Assembly (NCBI GenBank): GCA_002422945.1 | Contig: DITW01000028.1 | Location: 1 to 12,400 of the forward strand | DNA: 12,400 bases | Reading direction: 5' to 3' | Origin: Sphingomonadales bacterium UBA6174 | GTDB taxonomy: Bacteria > Pseudomonadota > Alphaproteobacteria > Sphingomonadales > Sphingomonadaceae | Shown: in pieces, positions 1 through 6,218 of the stretch | Layout: the number at the start of each line of letters is the position of its first letter | How positions within the stretch are numbered: position 1 is the first letter of the stretch | Notes under the pieces: generated by a model | Seen by the model: the letters and a program-made list of their open reading frames with translations, nothing else | Database searches by the model: none | What the model was told of the DNA's origin: nothing | Position numbers and translations under genes: made by a program

Positions 1-300
1 GTGATCGTCGAAAGCTTCGAACGCATCCACCGTTCGAACCTCGTCGGCATGGGCGTCTTGCCGTTGCAGTTCATCGATGGCCAGAGCCGCGAAACATTGG
101 GCCTGACCGGCGACGACAGCTTCACCATCCGCAACGTTGCGGGCCTGAAGCCGCGCCAGACGGTCGAAGTCGAAGTCACCCGCAAAGATGGCTCGACCTT
201 CACCTTCAACGCTTTGTGCCGCATCGATACCGCCAATGAACTGGAATATTTCCTGAACGGCGGCATCCTCCAATATGTGCTGCGCAAGCTGGCCGCATAA
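1..300 (+). CDS. acnA: Aconitate hydratase, C-terminal fragment (5' end outside window)
   Basis: This is the last 99 codons of aconitase, the TCA-cycle enzyme that isomerises citrate to isocitrate with a 4Fe-4S cluster. The reading frame is open from the first base, so the GTG at position 1 is an internal valine rather than a start. The fragment belongs to the swivel domain of the AcnA/IRP family: it opens with IVESFERIHRSNLVGMGVLP, the conserved segment containing the substrate-binding SNLVGMG-type turn, and ends with the family's usual GGILQYVLRKL. The iron-sulfur cysteines lie upstream of the window. The stop is TAA at 298-300, followed 23 bases later by a strong intrinsic terminator, so this gene ends its transcription unit. 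Assignment to the AcnA rather than the AcnB type is from these motifs and is secure. Confidence 0.95.
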   Translation: MIVESFERIHRSNLVGMGVLPLQFIDGQSRETLGLTGDDSFTIRNVAGLKPRQTVEVEVTRKDGSTFTFNALCRIDTANELEYFLNGGILQYVLRKLAA

Positions 301-323
301 GCGACCGCTTCAATGCGCTAACG

Positions 324-357
324 AAAAAGGCTCGCACGTCATGTGCGGGCCTTTTTT
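324..357 (+). terminator. Rho-independent terminator of acnA
   Basis: A 14-base-pair stem (324-337 with 343-356) has one G-U pair, a five-base loop (GTCAT) and a run of six T on the 3' side. The A-rich 5' arm makes it potentially bidirectional, but no gene points at it from the right. It begins 23 bases after the aconitase stop. Confidence 0.9.
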
Positions 358-404
358 GTGCGTGGAGGGGTTGCGACCACCTTACCCCCCCTCATCCATC
401 ATCA

Positions 405-430
405 TGCCCGCGTAGGCGGTCATCCAGACG
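405..430. repeat. Short GC-rich dispersed-repeat-like palindrome
   Basis: The segment reads TGCCCGCGTAGGCGGTCATC plus flanks. It contains a small hairpin, CCGC (408-411) with GCGG (416-419), followed by CATCCAGAC. From memory, variants of a CCCGCG-n-AGGCGGG-ATCCAG element are scattered between genes in many sphingomonad and some other proteobacterial genomes. Only one copy lies in this window, so repeat status is inferred, not shown here. Confidence 0.45.
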
Positions 431-451
431 GCCGCCCTATTCTATTTTCAT

Positions 452-533
452 CTCGTCATGCTGAACTTGTTTCAGCATCTTCGCGCAGTACCGTGGTGCT
501 GTGTAGACCCTGAAACGAGTTCAGGGTGACGAG
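452..533. repeat. Nested palindromic intergenic repeat, full-length copy
   Basis: Two 24-base arms (452-475 and 510-533) are inverted copies of one another with three mismatches, separated by 34 bases. Each arm is itself part of a small hairpin: ATGCTGAA/TTCAGCAT (458-478) on the left and CCCTGAA/TTCAGGG (508-525) on the right. The left arm recurs exactly, in opposite orientation, at 8864-8890. This is a REP/BIME-like arrangement; elements of this sequence are familiar from sphingomonad intergenic regions. No coding content is seen in it. Confidence 0.75.
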
Positions 534-565
534 AGGGAGGTGTGTGAACCCCGGAGCAGCTAAAT

Positions 566-581
566 ATGCTCAGCATGACGA
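566..581. repeat. Degenerate, shortened copy of the same palindromic repeat
   Basis: ATGCTCAGCAT (566-576) is an 11-base palindrome with a single central base, followed by GACGA. The 12 bases TCAGCATGACGA at 570-581 are identical to 8879-8890. It looks like a collapsed copy lacking the usual AACTTGT-type loop. It lies 33 bases after the full copy ends. Confidence 0.55.
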
Positions 582-660
582 GATAGTGGGTGCCCCCTCC
601 ACAAAAGACGATCCCGCTAAAAAATTTCTCACCTTCAGCCTTTCTTGCCACCCCACCACC

Positions 661-785
661 GGTTGAGTCTCGCCCGACCCCCTAGACTCAACCCCTTGTG
701 TGGGACTCCTTTCGTTCTCCTCCAACACCCGACTAACCACTCGCGACTCGGCCTTGACCCGCGAGTCGCGCCTGTGTCAGGACTC
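661..785. promoter_or_regulatory. Cluster of six GANTC (CcrM) sites upstream of ccrM
   Basis: GANTC sites occur at 665-669, 685-689, 704-708, 745-749, 763-767 and 781-785, so the last ends 30 bases before the ccrM start. Centre-to-centre spacings are 20, 19, 41, 18 and 18 bases. All six are the GACTC/GAGTC form. Two pairs sit in perfect inverted repeats: 661-670 with 684-693 (10-base arms) and 742-750 with 762-770 (9-base arms). GANTC is the target of the methyltransferase encoded immediately downstream, and in Caulobacter GANTC methylation in the ccrM promoter/leader region feeds back on its transcription. The sites are directly visible; a role as a methylation-sensing control region (for example through GcrA) is inference. 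I see no convincing -35/-10 pair. Confidence 0.7.
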
Positions 786-802
786 ACCTCGCACATTACG
801 AC

Positions 803-807
803 AGGGG
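803..807 (+). promoter_or_regulatory. Ribosome-binding site that fixes the ccrM start
   Basis: AGGGG lies eight bases before the ATG at 816. It supports starting ccrM at 816 rather than at the in-frame start at 645, whose translation would run through the GANTC cluster and has a proline-rich composition unlike a methyltransferase N terminus. Confidence 0.6.
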
Positions 808-815
808 TTATTTCG

Positions 816-1952
816 ATGCGTCATGAGGGCCGGATTTCGACACTGGATGCCAAGGGCAGCCGGATTGGGGCGCGGGTGCGCCTGCCTTATGACCAGATTT
901 TGATGGATGATTGCATCGCCGCGATGCAGTCTTTGCCGGACAAGTGCATCGACATGATCTTCGCCGATCCGCCCTATAACATGCAGCTTGGCGGCGACCT
1001 TTTCCGCCCCGAAGGCGGGCTGGTCGATGCGGTCAACGACGCATGGGACAAATATGAATCCTTTGCCGCTTATGATGCGTTCACCAAGGCATGGCTGAAA
1101 GAAGCGTATCGCATCCTCAAGGATGATGGCAGTTTCTGGGTGATCGGCAGCTATCACAACATCTTTCGCGTCGGCGCGGCGTTGCAGGATGAGGGTTTCT
1201 GGATCCTCAACGACATCATCTGGCGCAAGTCCAACCCGATGCCGAATTTCAAGGGCACCCGCTTCACCAATGCCCATGAAACCCTGATATGGGCCTCCAA
1301 GGGTGAAAAAGCGCGCTACACCTTCAATTATCAGGCGATGAAGACGCTGAACGATGACGTGCAGATGCGCTCCGACTGGACCCTGCCGATCTGTTCGGGC
1401 GGCGAACGGGCGAAAGATAATGACGGCCATAAGGCGCATCCGACCCAAAAGCCCGAGGCCTTGCTCTATCGCGTGATGCTCGCGTGCACCAAACCGGGCG
1501 ACATCGTCCTCGATCCGTTCTTCGGCACCGGCACCACCGGCGCAGTGGCGCGGCGCTTGCGTCGTCGCTGGATCGGGATTGAGCGCGAGGCGAAATATAT
1601 CAAGGTCGCCCGCCAGCGCATCGATTCCACTTTGCCGCTCGATGAATCCGCCATGACCGTGATGCCGTCGCGCCAGTCCGCGCCGCGCGTCGCCTTTGGC
1701 ACCTTGGTCGAAGCGGGCGTCATCCCGGCGGGTGCGATCCTGACCGATGCCAAGCGCCGCTGGAAAGTTGAAATCCACGCCGATGGCTCGCTCGTGATGG
1801 ATAATGTGGCTGGTTCGATCCACAAGATCGGCGCCAAGGTGCAAAATGCGCCGAGCTGCAATGGCTGGACCTTCTGGCATGTCGAAACGCCCGAAGGGCT
1901 GACGGTGCTCGACCAATATCGTAAGGACTGGATCGCCAAGGGCGGCGCGTGA
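816..1952 (+). CDS. ccrM: CcrM-type adenine DNA methyltransferase (GANTC)
   Basis: This 378-residue protein is an N6-adenine DNA methyltransferase of the beta class (motif IV before motif I), specific for GANTC in the CcrM family; it is cell-cycle regulated and essential in several alphaproteobacteria. Visible motifs are the catalytic DPPY at 51-54 followed by NMQLGGDL, the SAM-binding DPFFGTGTTG at 233-242, and a long block from about 105 to 160 (VIGSYHNIFRVG, NPMPNFKGTRF, NAHETLIWASK) very close to Caulobacter CcrM. Residues about 290-370 form the C-terminal domain seen in CcrM but not in shorter HinfI-like enzymes, with GSIHKIGA and SCNGWTFWH, the region implicated in DNA recognition. The start at 816 is preceded by AGGGG; an in-frame extension to 645 exists but is judged non-coding. 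There is no cognate restriction gene nearby, so this is an orphan methylase. folP begins 34 bases downstream. Confidence 0.96.
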   Translation: MRHEGRISTLDAKGSRIGARVRLPYDQILMDDCIAAMQSLPDKCIDMIFADPPYNMQLGGDLFRPEGGLVDAVNDAWDKYESFAAYDAFTKAWLKEAYRILKDDGSFWVIGSYHNIFRVGAALQDEGFWILNDIIWRKSNPMPNFKGTRFTNAHETLIWASKGEKARYTFNYQAMKTLNDDVQMRSDWTLPICSGGERAKDNDGHKAHPTQKPEALLYRVMLACTKPGDIVLDPFFGTGTTGAVARRLRRRWIGIEREAKYIKVARQRIDSTLPLDESAMTVMPSRQSAPRVAFGTLVEAGVIPAGAILTDAKRRWKVEIHADGSLVMDNVAGSIHKIGAKVQNAPSCNGWTFWHVETPEGLTVLDQYRKDWIAKGGA

Positions 1953-1986
1953 TTGCCGTCCCCCTCCCGTCACACGAGTAAATATC

Positions 1987-3096
1987 ATGAGTAACCTGCC
2001 CGCCCTGCCCGACGATGCCCGCATCTACCTGCGCCCAACCGCCTTTGTGGATGCGCCATTCGGTCTTGATGGACAGGTGCTGCGGCTGGCAGGCGGGCTG
2101 ATCTGGTTCTCCGCCGTCGAACTGATCGCGGTCATTGGCGGCAAAAGGGTAATACAAACCCTAGTCCCGGTGGCCGATCTCCTTATTTTATCCGAACGCG
2201 ATGTGCGCGTCGCGCGCTTGCTGCACCGGCTCACCGCGCCCCGCGCCGCGCTCCAGATGGGCGAACGCACGATCCGGCTCGATCAGCCACAGGTGATGGC
2301 GATCCTCAACGTTACGCCCGACAGCTTCTCGGACGGCGGCAAGCATCTGGGAGACACCCCGGCAATTATCGCCGCCGCGATCGACATGGCGAGCCAAGGC
2401 GCGGCGATGATCGACATTGGCGGAGAATCCACCCGTCCCGGCGCCACAAATGTGTGGGAGGGCGATGAAATCGCCCGGATAGAGCCCGTGGTCCGTGGCC
2501 TTGCCCCCAGCGGCATCGCAATCTCGCTCGATACCCGCAAGGCTGCGGTGATGGAGGCTGGTCTTGCCGCAGGTGGTCATCTGATCAACGACGTCTCCGG
2601 CCTGACCTATGACAAGCGCGCCATGGCCGTTGCCAGCATCGCCAATTGCCCGATTGCCCTGATGCATTATCAAGGCGACCCGCAACATATGCAGGCCAAC
2701 CCGCAGTATGATGATGCGTTGATCGAGGTCTATGACTGGCTCGACGCCCGCATTGCAGCGTGCGAGGCCGCCGGCATCGACCGCGCCCGACTGATTGTCG
2801 ATCCGGGCATCGGCTTTGGCAAGACGCTCCGCCACAATCTCGCATTATTGAACGGCTTGTCTTTATTCCACGGCCTTGGCTGCCCGATCCTGTTGGGCGC
2901 AAGCCGCAAGCGGATCATCGGTGCGCTTTCCAACGAAGCGCCGGTGGAACAACGGCTCGGCGGTTCGGTCGCGCTCGCCATGTTCGGTGCGATGCAGGGC
3001 GCACAATTGCTGCGGGTCCATGATGTCCCGGAAACGGTGCAGGCGCTGCGCGTGTGGCGGGGCTTGCGCGATGAGGCGCTCACCCCGCAATTTTGA
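1987..3096 (+). CDS. folP: Dihydropteroate synthase with N-terminal extension
   Basis: This 369-residue enzyme condenses para-aminobenzoate with 6-hydroxymethyl-dihydropterin diphosphate to give dihydropteroate in folate synthesis; it is the sulfonamide target. The TIM-barrel signatures are all present from about residue 102: ILNVTPDSFSDGG at 106-118, DIGGESTRPG at 143-152, DPGIGFGKT at 272-280, GASRKR at 304-309 and RVHDV at 343-347. Most bacterial FolP proteins have about 270-290 residues; here roughly 95 residues precede the barrel, with a short conserved-looking stretch around YLRPTAFVDAP and LAGGLIWFSAVELI. I do not recognise this extension as a named domain. The catalytic core appears intact. 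The ATG at 1987 has only a weak ribosome site. The stop TGA overlaps the ATG of the next gene (TGATG), implying translational coupling. Confidence 0.95.
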   Translation: MSNLPALPDDARIYLRPTAFVDAPFGLDGQVLRLAGGLIWFSAVELIAVIGGKRVIQTLVPVADLLILSERDVRVARLLHRLTAPRAALQMGERTIRLDQPQVMAILNVTPDSFSDGGKHLGDTPAIIAAAIDMASQGAAMIDIGGESTRPGATNVWEGDEIARIEPVVRGLAPSGIAISLDTRKAAVMEAGLAAGGHLINDVSGLTYDKRAMAVASIANCPIALMHYQGDPQHMQANPQYDDALIEVYDWLDARIAACEAAGIDRARLIVDPGIGFGKTLRHNLALLNGLSLFHGLGCPILLGASRKRIIGALSNEAPVEQRLGGSVALAMFGAMQGAQLLRVHDVPETVQALRVWRGLRDEALTPQF

Positions 3097-3371
3097 TGCC
3101 GGCACTTACCCCGCTCAACATATTCGGCGCATTATTAGCGCTTAACCTCTGGACGATGCTGCGCTTCTGGCAGGACAAAGCCTATGCGGCCAATAAACAG
3201 CGCCGCATCCCGGAAAAGAACCTGTTATTGCTCGCCGCCATCGGCGGCACGCCCGGCGCATTTCTCGCCCGCCACCTCTTTCGCCACAAGACACGGAAAC
3301 AACCTTTTTCCCTTTATTTATGGCTGATCCTCATGCTTCAGAGCGGCCTCCTCATTGGCACAAGCCTGTAA
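3096..3371 (+). CDS. DUF1294 family small membrane protein
   Basis: This 91-residue protein has the DUF1294 pattern: a first hydrophobic segment (about 8-25), then DKAYAANKQRRIPEKNLLLL, a GG-containing hydrophobic segment (about 44-60), a basic RHKTRKQPF loop (63-71), and a final membrane segment (about 72-90). The conserved DK...A...RIPE and FRHKTRK residues are characteristic of the family. Its function is unknown; in some other proteins the domain is fused to a cold-shock domain, but no such fusion is present. The ATG at 3096 overlaps the folP stop as TGATG; a TTG one codon earlier (3093) is in frame but less likely. Expression together with folP is expected from the overlap; a functional link to folate synthesis is not implied. 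Confidence 0.85.
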   Translation: MPALTPLNIFGALLALNLWTMLRFWQDKAYAANKQRRIPEKNLLLLAAIGGTPGAFLARHLFRHKTRKQPFSLYLWLILMLQSGLLIGTSL

Positions 3372-3375
3372 CGCA

Positions 3376-3436
3376 CAATCTACACGGGGAAAGATTGCCC
3401 TATACCCCGGCATCAGCTAGAGATTGCCCCCAATCA
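3376..3436. promoter_or_regulatory. Candidate chvI operator: repeated AGATTG half-sites
   Basis: The 98-base gap before chvI contains CAATCT (3376-3381), AGATTGCCC (3392-3400), a second AGATTGCCC (3421-3429) and CAATCA (3431-3436). The nine-base direct repeat is spaced 29 bases start to start, and each copy pairs with an inverted half-site. This looks like a regulator-binding array and autoregulation by ChvI is possible, but I know of no consensus that confirms it. No clear -35/-10 pair was found. Confidence 0.3.
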
Positions 3437-3469
3437 ACCAAAGACAGCGGGATGATCCTGGAAAAACCG

Positions 3470-4183
3470 ATGACCCCGACCATTGCTCTGGTGGACGACG
3501 ACAGGAACATCCTGACATCCGTGTCTATTGCCCTGCAAACAGAGGGCTTCCTCGTGCGCGTCTATAATGACAGCGAGGCCGCGCTCAAGGCATTGATCGA
3601 AAATCCTCCCGAGCTGGCCGTGCTCGATATCAAAATGCCCCGTATGGATGGCATGGAACTGTTGCGGCGGTTGCGCGAAAAGACCGATTTCCCGGTGATT
3701 TTCCTCACCTCCAAGGATGATGAGCTGGATGAGGCGCTGGGCCTCGCGCTCGGTGCCGATGATTATATCGCCAAGCCCTTTTCCCAACGCCTGCTGATCG
3801 CCCGTATCCGCGCAATCCTGCGGCGCTTGCAGCCGCGCGACCAGATGGGGACGAGCACAACCCCATCCGAGCCGGAGCCTGAACCAATGGTGCGCGGCAA
3901 GCTGGAAATGGACCCCGGTCGCCACAAGGTGCGCTGGAATGGGGAGCCGGTGACGCTGACCGTGACCGAGTTCCTGATTTTAGAGGCGCTGGCGATGCGC
4001 CCCGGCTTCGTCAAATCGCGCGACCAGTTGCTCGACATCGCCTATCAGGACGATGTCTATGTCGATGATCGCACGATCGATAGCCATATCAAGCGCTTGC
4101 GTCGCAAGTTCAGACAGGTCGATCCGCAGTTCGACGCAATCGAGACGCTCTATGGCGTCGGCTATCGTTTTGACGAGGAATGA
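3470..4183 (+). CDS. chvI: ChvI-type response regulator (OmpR family)
   Basis: This 237-residue DNA-binding response regulator is the partner of the histidine kinase encoded next. The receiver domain (about 3-120) has the acidic pocket at D9-D11, the phosphoacceptor D53 in VLDIKMPRMDG, T80 and K102 in AKPFS. A proline/glutamate/threonine-rich linker (about 122-140) leads to a winged-helix domain (143-235) with the family's TVTEFLILEAL, DDRTIDSHIKRLRRKF and YGVGYRF. IALVDDDRNILTSVSIAL at the N terminus is close to the start of rhizobial and Caulobacter ChvI. I chose ATG 3470 because the protein then begins MTPTIALVDDD as relatives do; ATG 3452 is possible. The frame is open back to 3320 but overlaps the DUF1294 gene. 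In relatives ChvI controls envelope, acid-stress and exopolysaccharide genes. The stop overlaps the chvG start (ATGA). Confidence 0.93.
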   Translation: MTPTIALVDDDRNILTSVSIALQTEGFLVRVYNDSEAALKALIENPPELAVLDIKMPRMDGMELLRRLREKTDFPVIFLTSKDDELDEALGLALGADDYIAKPFSQRLLIARIRAILRRLQPRDQMGTSTTPSEPEPEPMVRGKLEMDPGRHKVRWNGEPVTLTVTEFLILEALAMRPGFVKSRDQLLDIAYQDDVYVDDRTIDSHIKRLRRKFRQVDPQFDAIETLYGVGYRFDEE

Positions 4184-5745
4184 CCGAAGATAGATCTTTT
4201 CGCCTGCGCTGGTCGGGCCGCTGGTCACTGACGACCCGTATCCTCGTCGTCAACATCCTCGCGCTTGCGTTTCTGGCGGGCAGCTTCGCCTATCTCGACA
4301 GTTATCGCACCCGCCTGATCGAGGCACGGACTGAACGCACCGCGCGGGAGGTCAGCCTGATGGCTGCCGCTATCGCTGCTGCGCCTGCGGAAAGACGACC
4401 TGAGTTGGTCCAGAGCTTTGGTGCGCAATATCTTCGCCGCATCCGCCTCTATGATGGCGATACGCTTATCCTCGACAGTTTTAAGCTTGGTCCGCCCAGC
4501 TACACCCTGCGCAACCCTTCACAAGAAGCCTGGCAACGCAAGGCCGCTCGCTTTCTCGACCGGAGCTTTGACCGCATCGTCGGCGGCACGCGCTATCCGG
4601 TGTTCAGCGAACCATTGACAGATATCGCCGCCGCATGGCCGGAAATTACCGCCGCGCGTCAGGCGGGCCAAACCGAGGTATTTGTCCATTACGCCCCGGA
4701 TCGCACGCCGATGCTGGTGTCCGCGACCAATTTGCACACGGACATCACGCCGGACAATCCCGCGATCTCCATGCTCGTCACTGAAAATGCCCGCGACATC
4801 ACCCGGACTACCCGTTCGGAACGCTGGCGGCTGGCCTTGGTGCTGGCCGGGGTGACGATTTCGTCGGTATTATTGTCCTTGTTCCTCGCGCGCACCATCG
4901 TCCAGCCATTGCGGATATTGTCGCAAGCTGCCGAGCGGGTCAAATCGGGCCGCGCCCGCGATGTGATCGTCCCCCGCCTGCCCGCGCGCCGCGATGAAAT
5001 CGGCCATTTGGCGCGTGCCGTGGCCGATATGACGAGCACGTTACGCACCCGGATCGATGCGTCCGAAACCTTTGCCGCCGATCTCACCCATGAATTGAAG
5101 AACCCGCTCGCGTCATTGCGATCTGCGGTCGAAACCCTTGGCAAGATCGACAATCCCGTGTTCCGCGATCAATTGCTCGACATTATCCGTCAGGATGCGG
5201 AACGGCTGGATCGGCTCATCACCGATATTGCGGAAATTTCGCGGCTGGATGCGGAACTGACCCGCACACGCTTTGAGCTGTTCGATCTGGGCAAGCTGCT
5301 TGACGACATGATCCGCGCATGGTCGGCACGGCAAGATATTCGCGGTGTCCGCTTCGCTTATGCCCGTCAGCAGCAAGGCACGGCGATGGTGATGGGCGAC
5401 AAGGACCGGCTGGCCCGGATGTTTCACAATTTGATCGACAATGCCCAATCATTTTCGCCACCCAATGGCCTTGTCACCATCGCGCTCGCGTCGGACGATC
5501 AACTTGCCACCGTGCGGATCACCGATGAAGGCCCCGGCATTCCCCGCGAAAGTCGCGAGGCGATCTTCCGCCGCTTTCACAGCGACCGCCCGGATTCGTC
5601 GTTTGGCCGTCATAGCGGCTTAGGCCTAGCCATCGCCCGGACCATCATCGAAGGTCATGGCGGGCATATCATCGTCGATGATCGCGAGGATGAACAAAGC
5701 GGCGCAAGCTTTCGGGTCGAATTGCCACAGGTGACGCAGGAATAA
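4180..5745 (+). CDS. chvG: ChvG-type sensor histidine kinase
   Basis: This 521-residue inner-membrane sensor kinase phosphorylates ChvI. It has a cytoplasmic basic N terminus, transmembrane helix 1 (about 19-39), a periplasmic sensor region (about 40-215), transmembrane helix 2 (about 217-237), a HAMP linker (about 238-290), a HisKA domain with H304 in DLTHELKNPLASL, and an ATPase domain with N box HNLIDNA (416-422), G1 DEGPGI (449-454), F box around 463-467 and G2 GLGLAIA (480-486). All catalytic motifs are intact. The periplasmic region carries the stretch YDGDTLILDS (91-100) that is typical of ChvG. In rhizobia the periplasmic repressor ExoR binds this domain; no exoR-like gene is in the window. 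The ATG overlaps the chvI stop by four bases, and hprK starts 38 bases after its stop with no terminator between, so co-transcription is likely. Confidence 0.94.
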   Translation: MTEDRSFRLRWSGRWSLTTRILVVNILALAFLAGSFAYLDSYRTRLIEARTERTAREVSLMAAAIAAAPAERRPELVQSFGAQYLRRIRLYDGDTLILDSFKLGPPSYTLRNPSQEAWQRKAARFLDRSFDRIVGGTRYPVFSEPLTDIAAAWPEITAARQAGQTEVFVHYAPDRTPMLVSATNLHTDITPDNPAISMLVTENARDITRTTRSERWRLALVLAGVTISSVLLSLFLARTIVQPLRILSQAAERVKSGRARDVIVPRLPARRDEIGHLARAVADMTSTLRTRIDASETFAADLTHELKNPLASLRSAVETLGKIDNPVFRDQLLDIIRQDAERLDRLITDIAEISRLDAELTRTRFELFDLGKLLDDMIRAWSARQDIRGVRFAYARQQQGTAMVMGDKDRLARMFHNLIDNAQSFSPPNGLVTIALASDDQLATVRITDEGPGIPRESREAIFRRFHSDRPDSSFGRHSGLGLAIARTIIEGHGGHIIVDDREDEQSGASFRVELPQVTQE

Positions 5746-5783
5746 CGCTTGCAAAACAAACCTGTCGAGACGAACCTGCCAAA

Positions 5784-6218
5784 ATGACATTGCCAACGCT
5801 CCACGCAAGCTGTGTCGCCATCAACGGCAGGGCTGTGCTGATTACCGGGCCATCCGGCGCGGGCAAATCCGACCTTGCCTTGCGCCTGATCGATAGAGGC
5901 GCGGTGCTGGTCGCCGATGATTATTGCGACCTTGTCGTCAAAGATGGCCGACTTTTCGCCCAACCCCCGGCACGAATCGCAGGGATGATCGAAGTGCGCG
6001 GCATCGGCATTTGCGCCACGCCCTTTATGACGGGGTGCGACGTGGCAATGGTTGTCCGACTTGTGCCCGAACCGGCACGAATGCCTGCCGAAGATGCGAC
6101 GATCTGTATTGCGGGCAAGCAATTGCCGGTGATAGAAGTAAATGCATATACTGCCTCAGCACCGATATTGGTTGAATGGGGGCTGGATCGCATCGAAGAC
6201 AGGAACCCTTGCGCGTGA
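5784..6218 (+). CDS. hprK: Short-form HPr kinase/phosphorylase (HprK C-terminal domain)
   Basis: This 144-residue protein corresponds only to the catalytic C-terminal domain of HPr kinase/phosphorylase; the Firmicutes enzyme is about 310 residues with an extra N-terminal domain. This short form is normal in alphaproteobacteria and is not a truncation artefact. Visible are the Walker A motif GPSGAGKS (22-29), acidic LVADD (42-46), and the HprK signature EVRGIGI (70-76). It phosphorylates HPr on a serine (S48 of the HPr encoded at 7663) and can remove it. The start at ATG 5784 lacks a strong ribosome site, suggesting modest or coupled translation. Its TGA stop overlaps the GTG start of rapZ (GTGA). 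Position between chvG and rapZ matches the conserved alphaproteobacterial chvI-chvG-hprK-manX-ptsH arrangement. Confidence 0.93.
   Translation: MTLPTLHASCVAINGRAVLITGPSGAGKSDLALRLIDRGAVLVADDYCDLVVKDGRLFAQPPARIAGMIEVRGIGICATPFMTGCDVAMVVRLVPEPARMPAEDATICIAGKQLPVIEVNAYTASAPILVEWGLDRIEDRNPCA

Noticed and set aside
645..815. In-frame N-terminal extension of ccrM (57 extra codons)
   Set aside because: It has no ribosome-binding site, its composition is proline-rich and unlike the rest of the protein, it runs through the GANTC array, and CcrM relatives begin close to the 816 start. The absence of a stop appears accidental.
777..2024. Long open frame on the - strand (415 codons) opposite ccrM
   Set aside because: It is a GC-rich shadow of ccrM with no recognisable domain, and the + strand product is unambiguous.
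3320..3469. Extension of chvI upstream to an ATG at 3320
   Set aside because: It would overlap the end of the DUF1294 gene and add about 50 residues with no counterpart in receiver domains.
5784..6218. HprK as a truncated pseudogene because it is less than half the Firmicutes length
   Set aside because: The short catalytic-domain form is the normal alphaproteobacterial version; Walker A and signature motifs are intact and the stop overlaps the next start cleanly.
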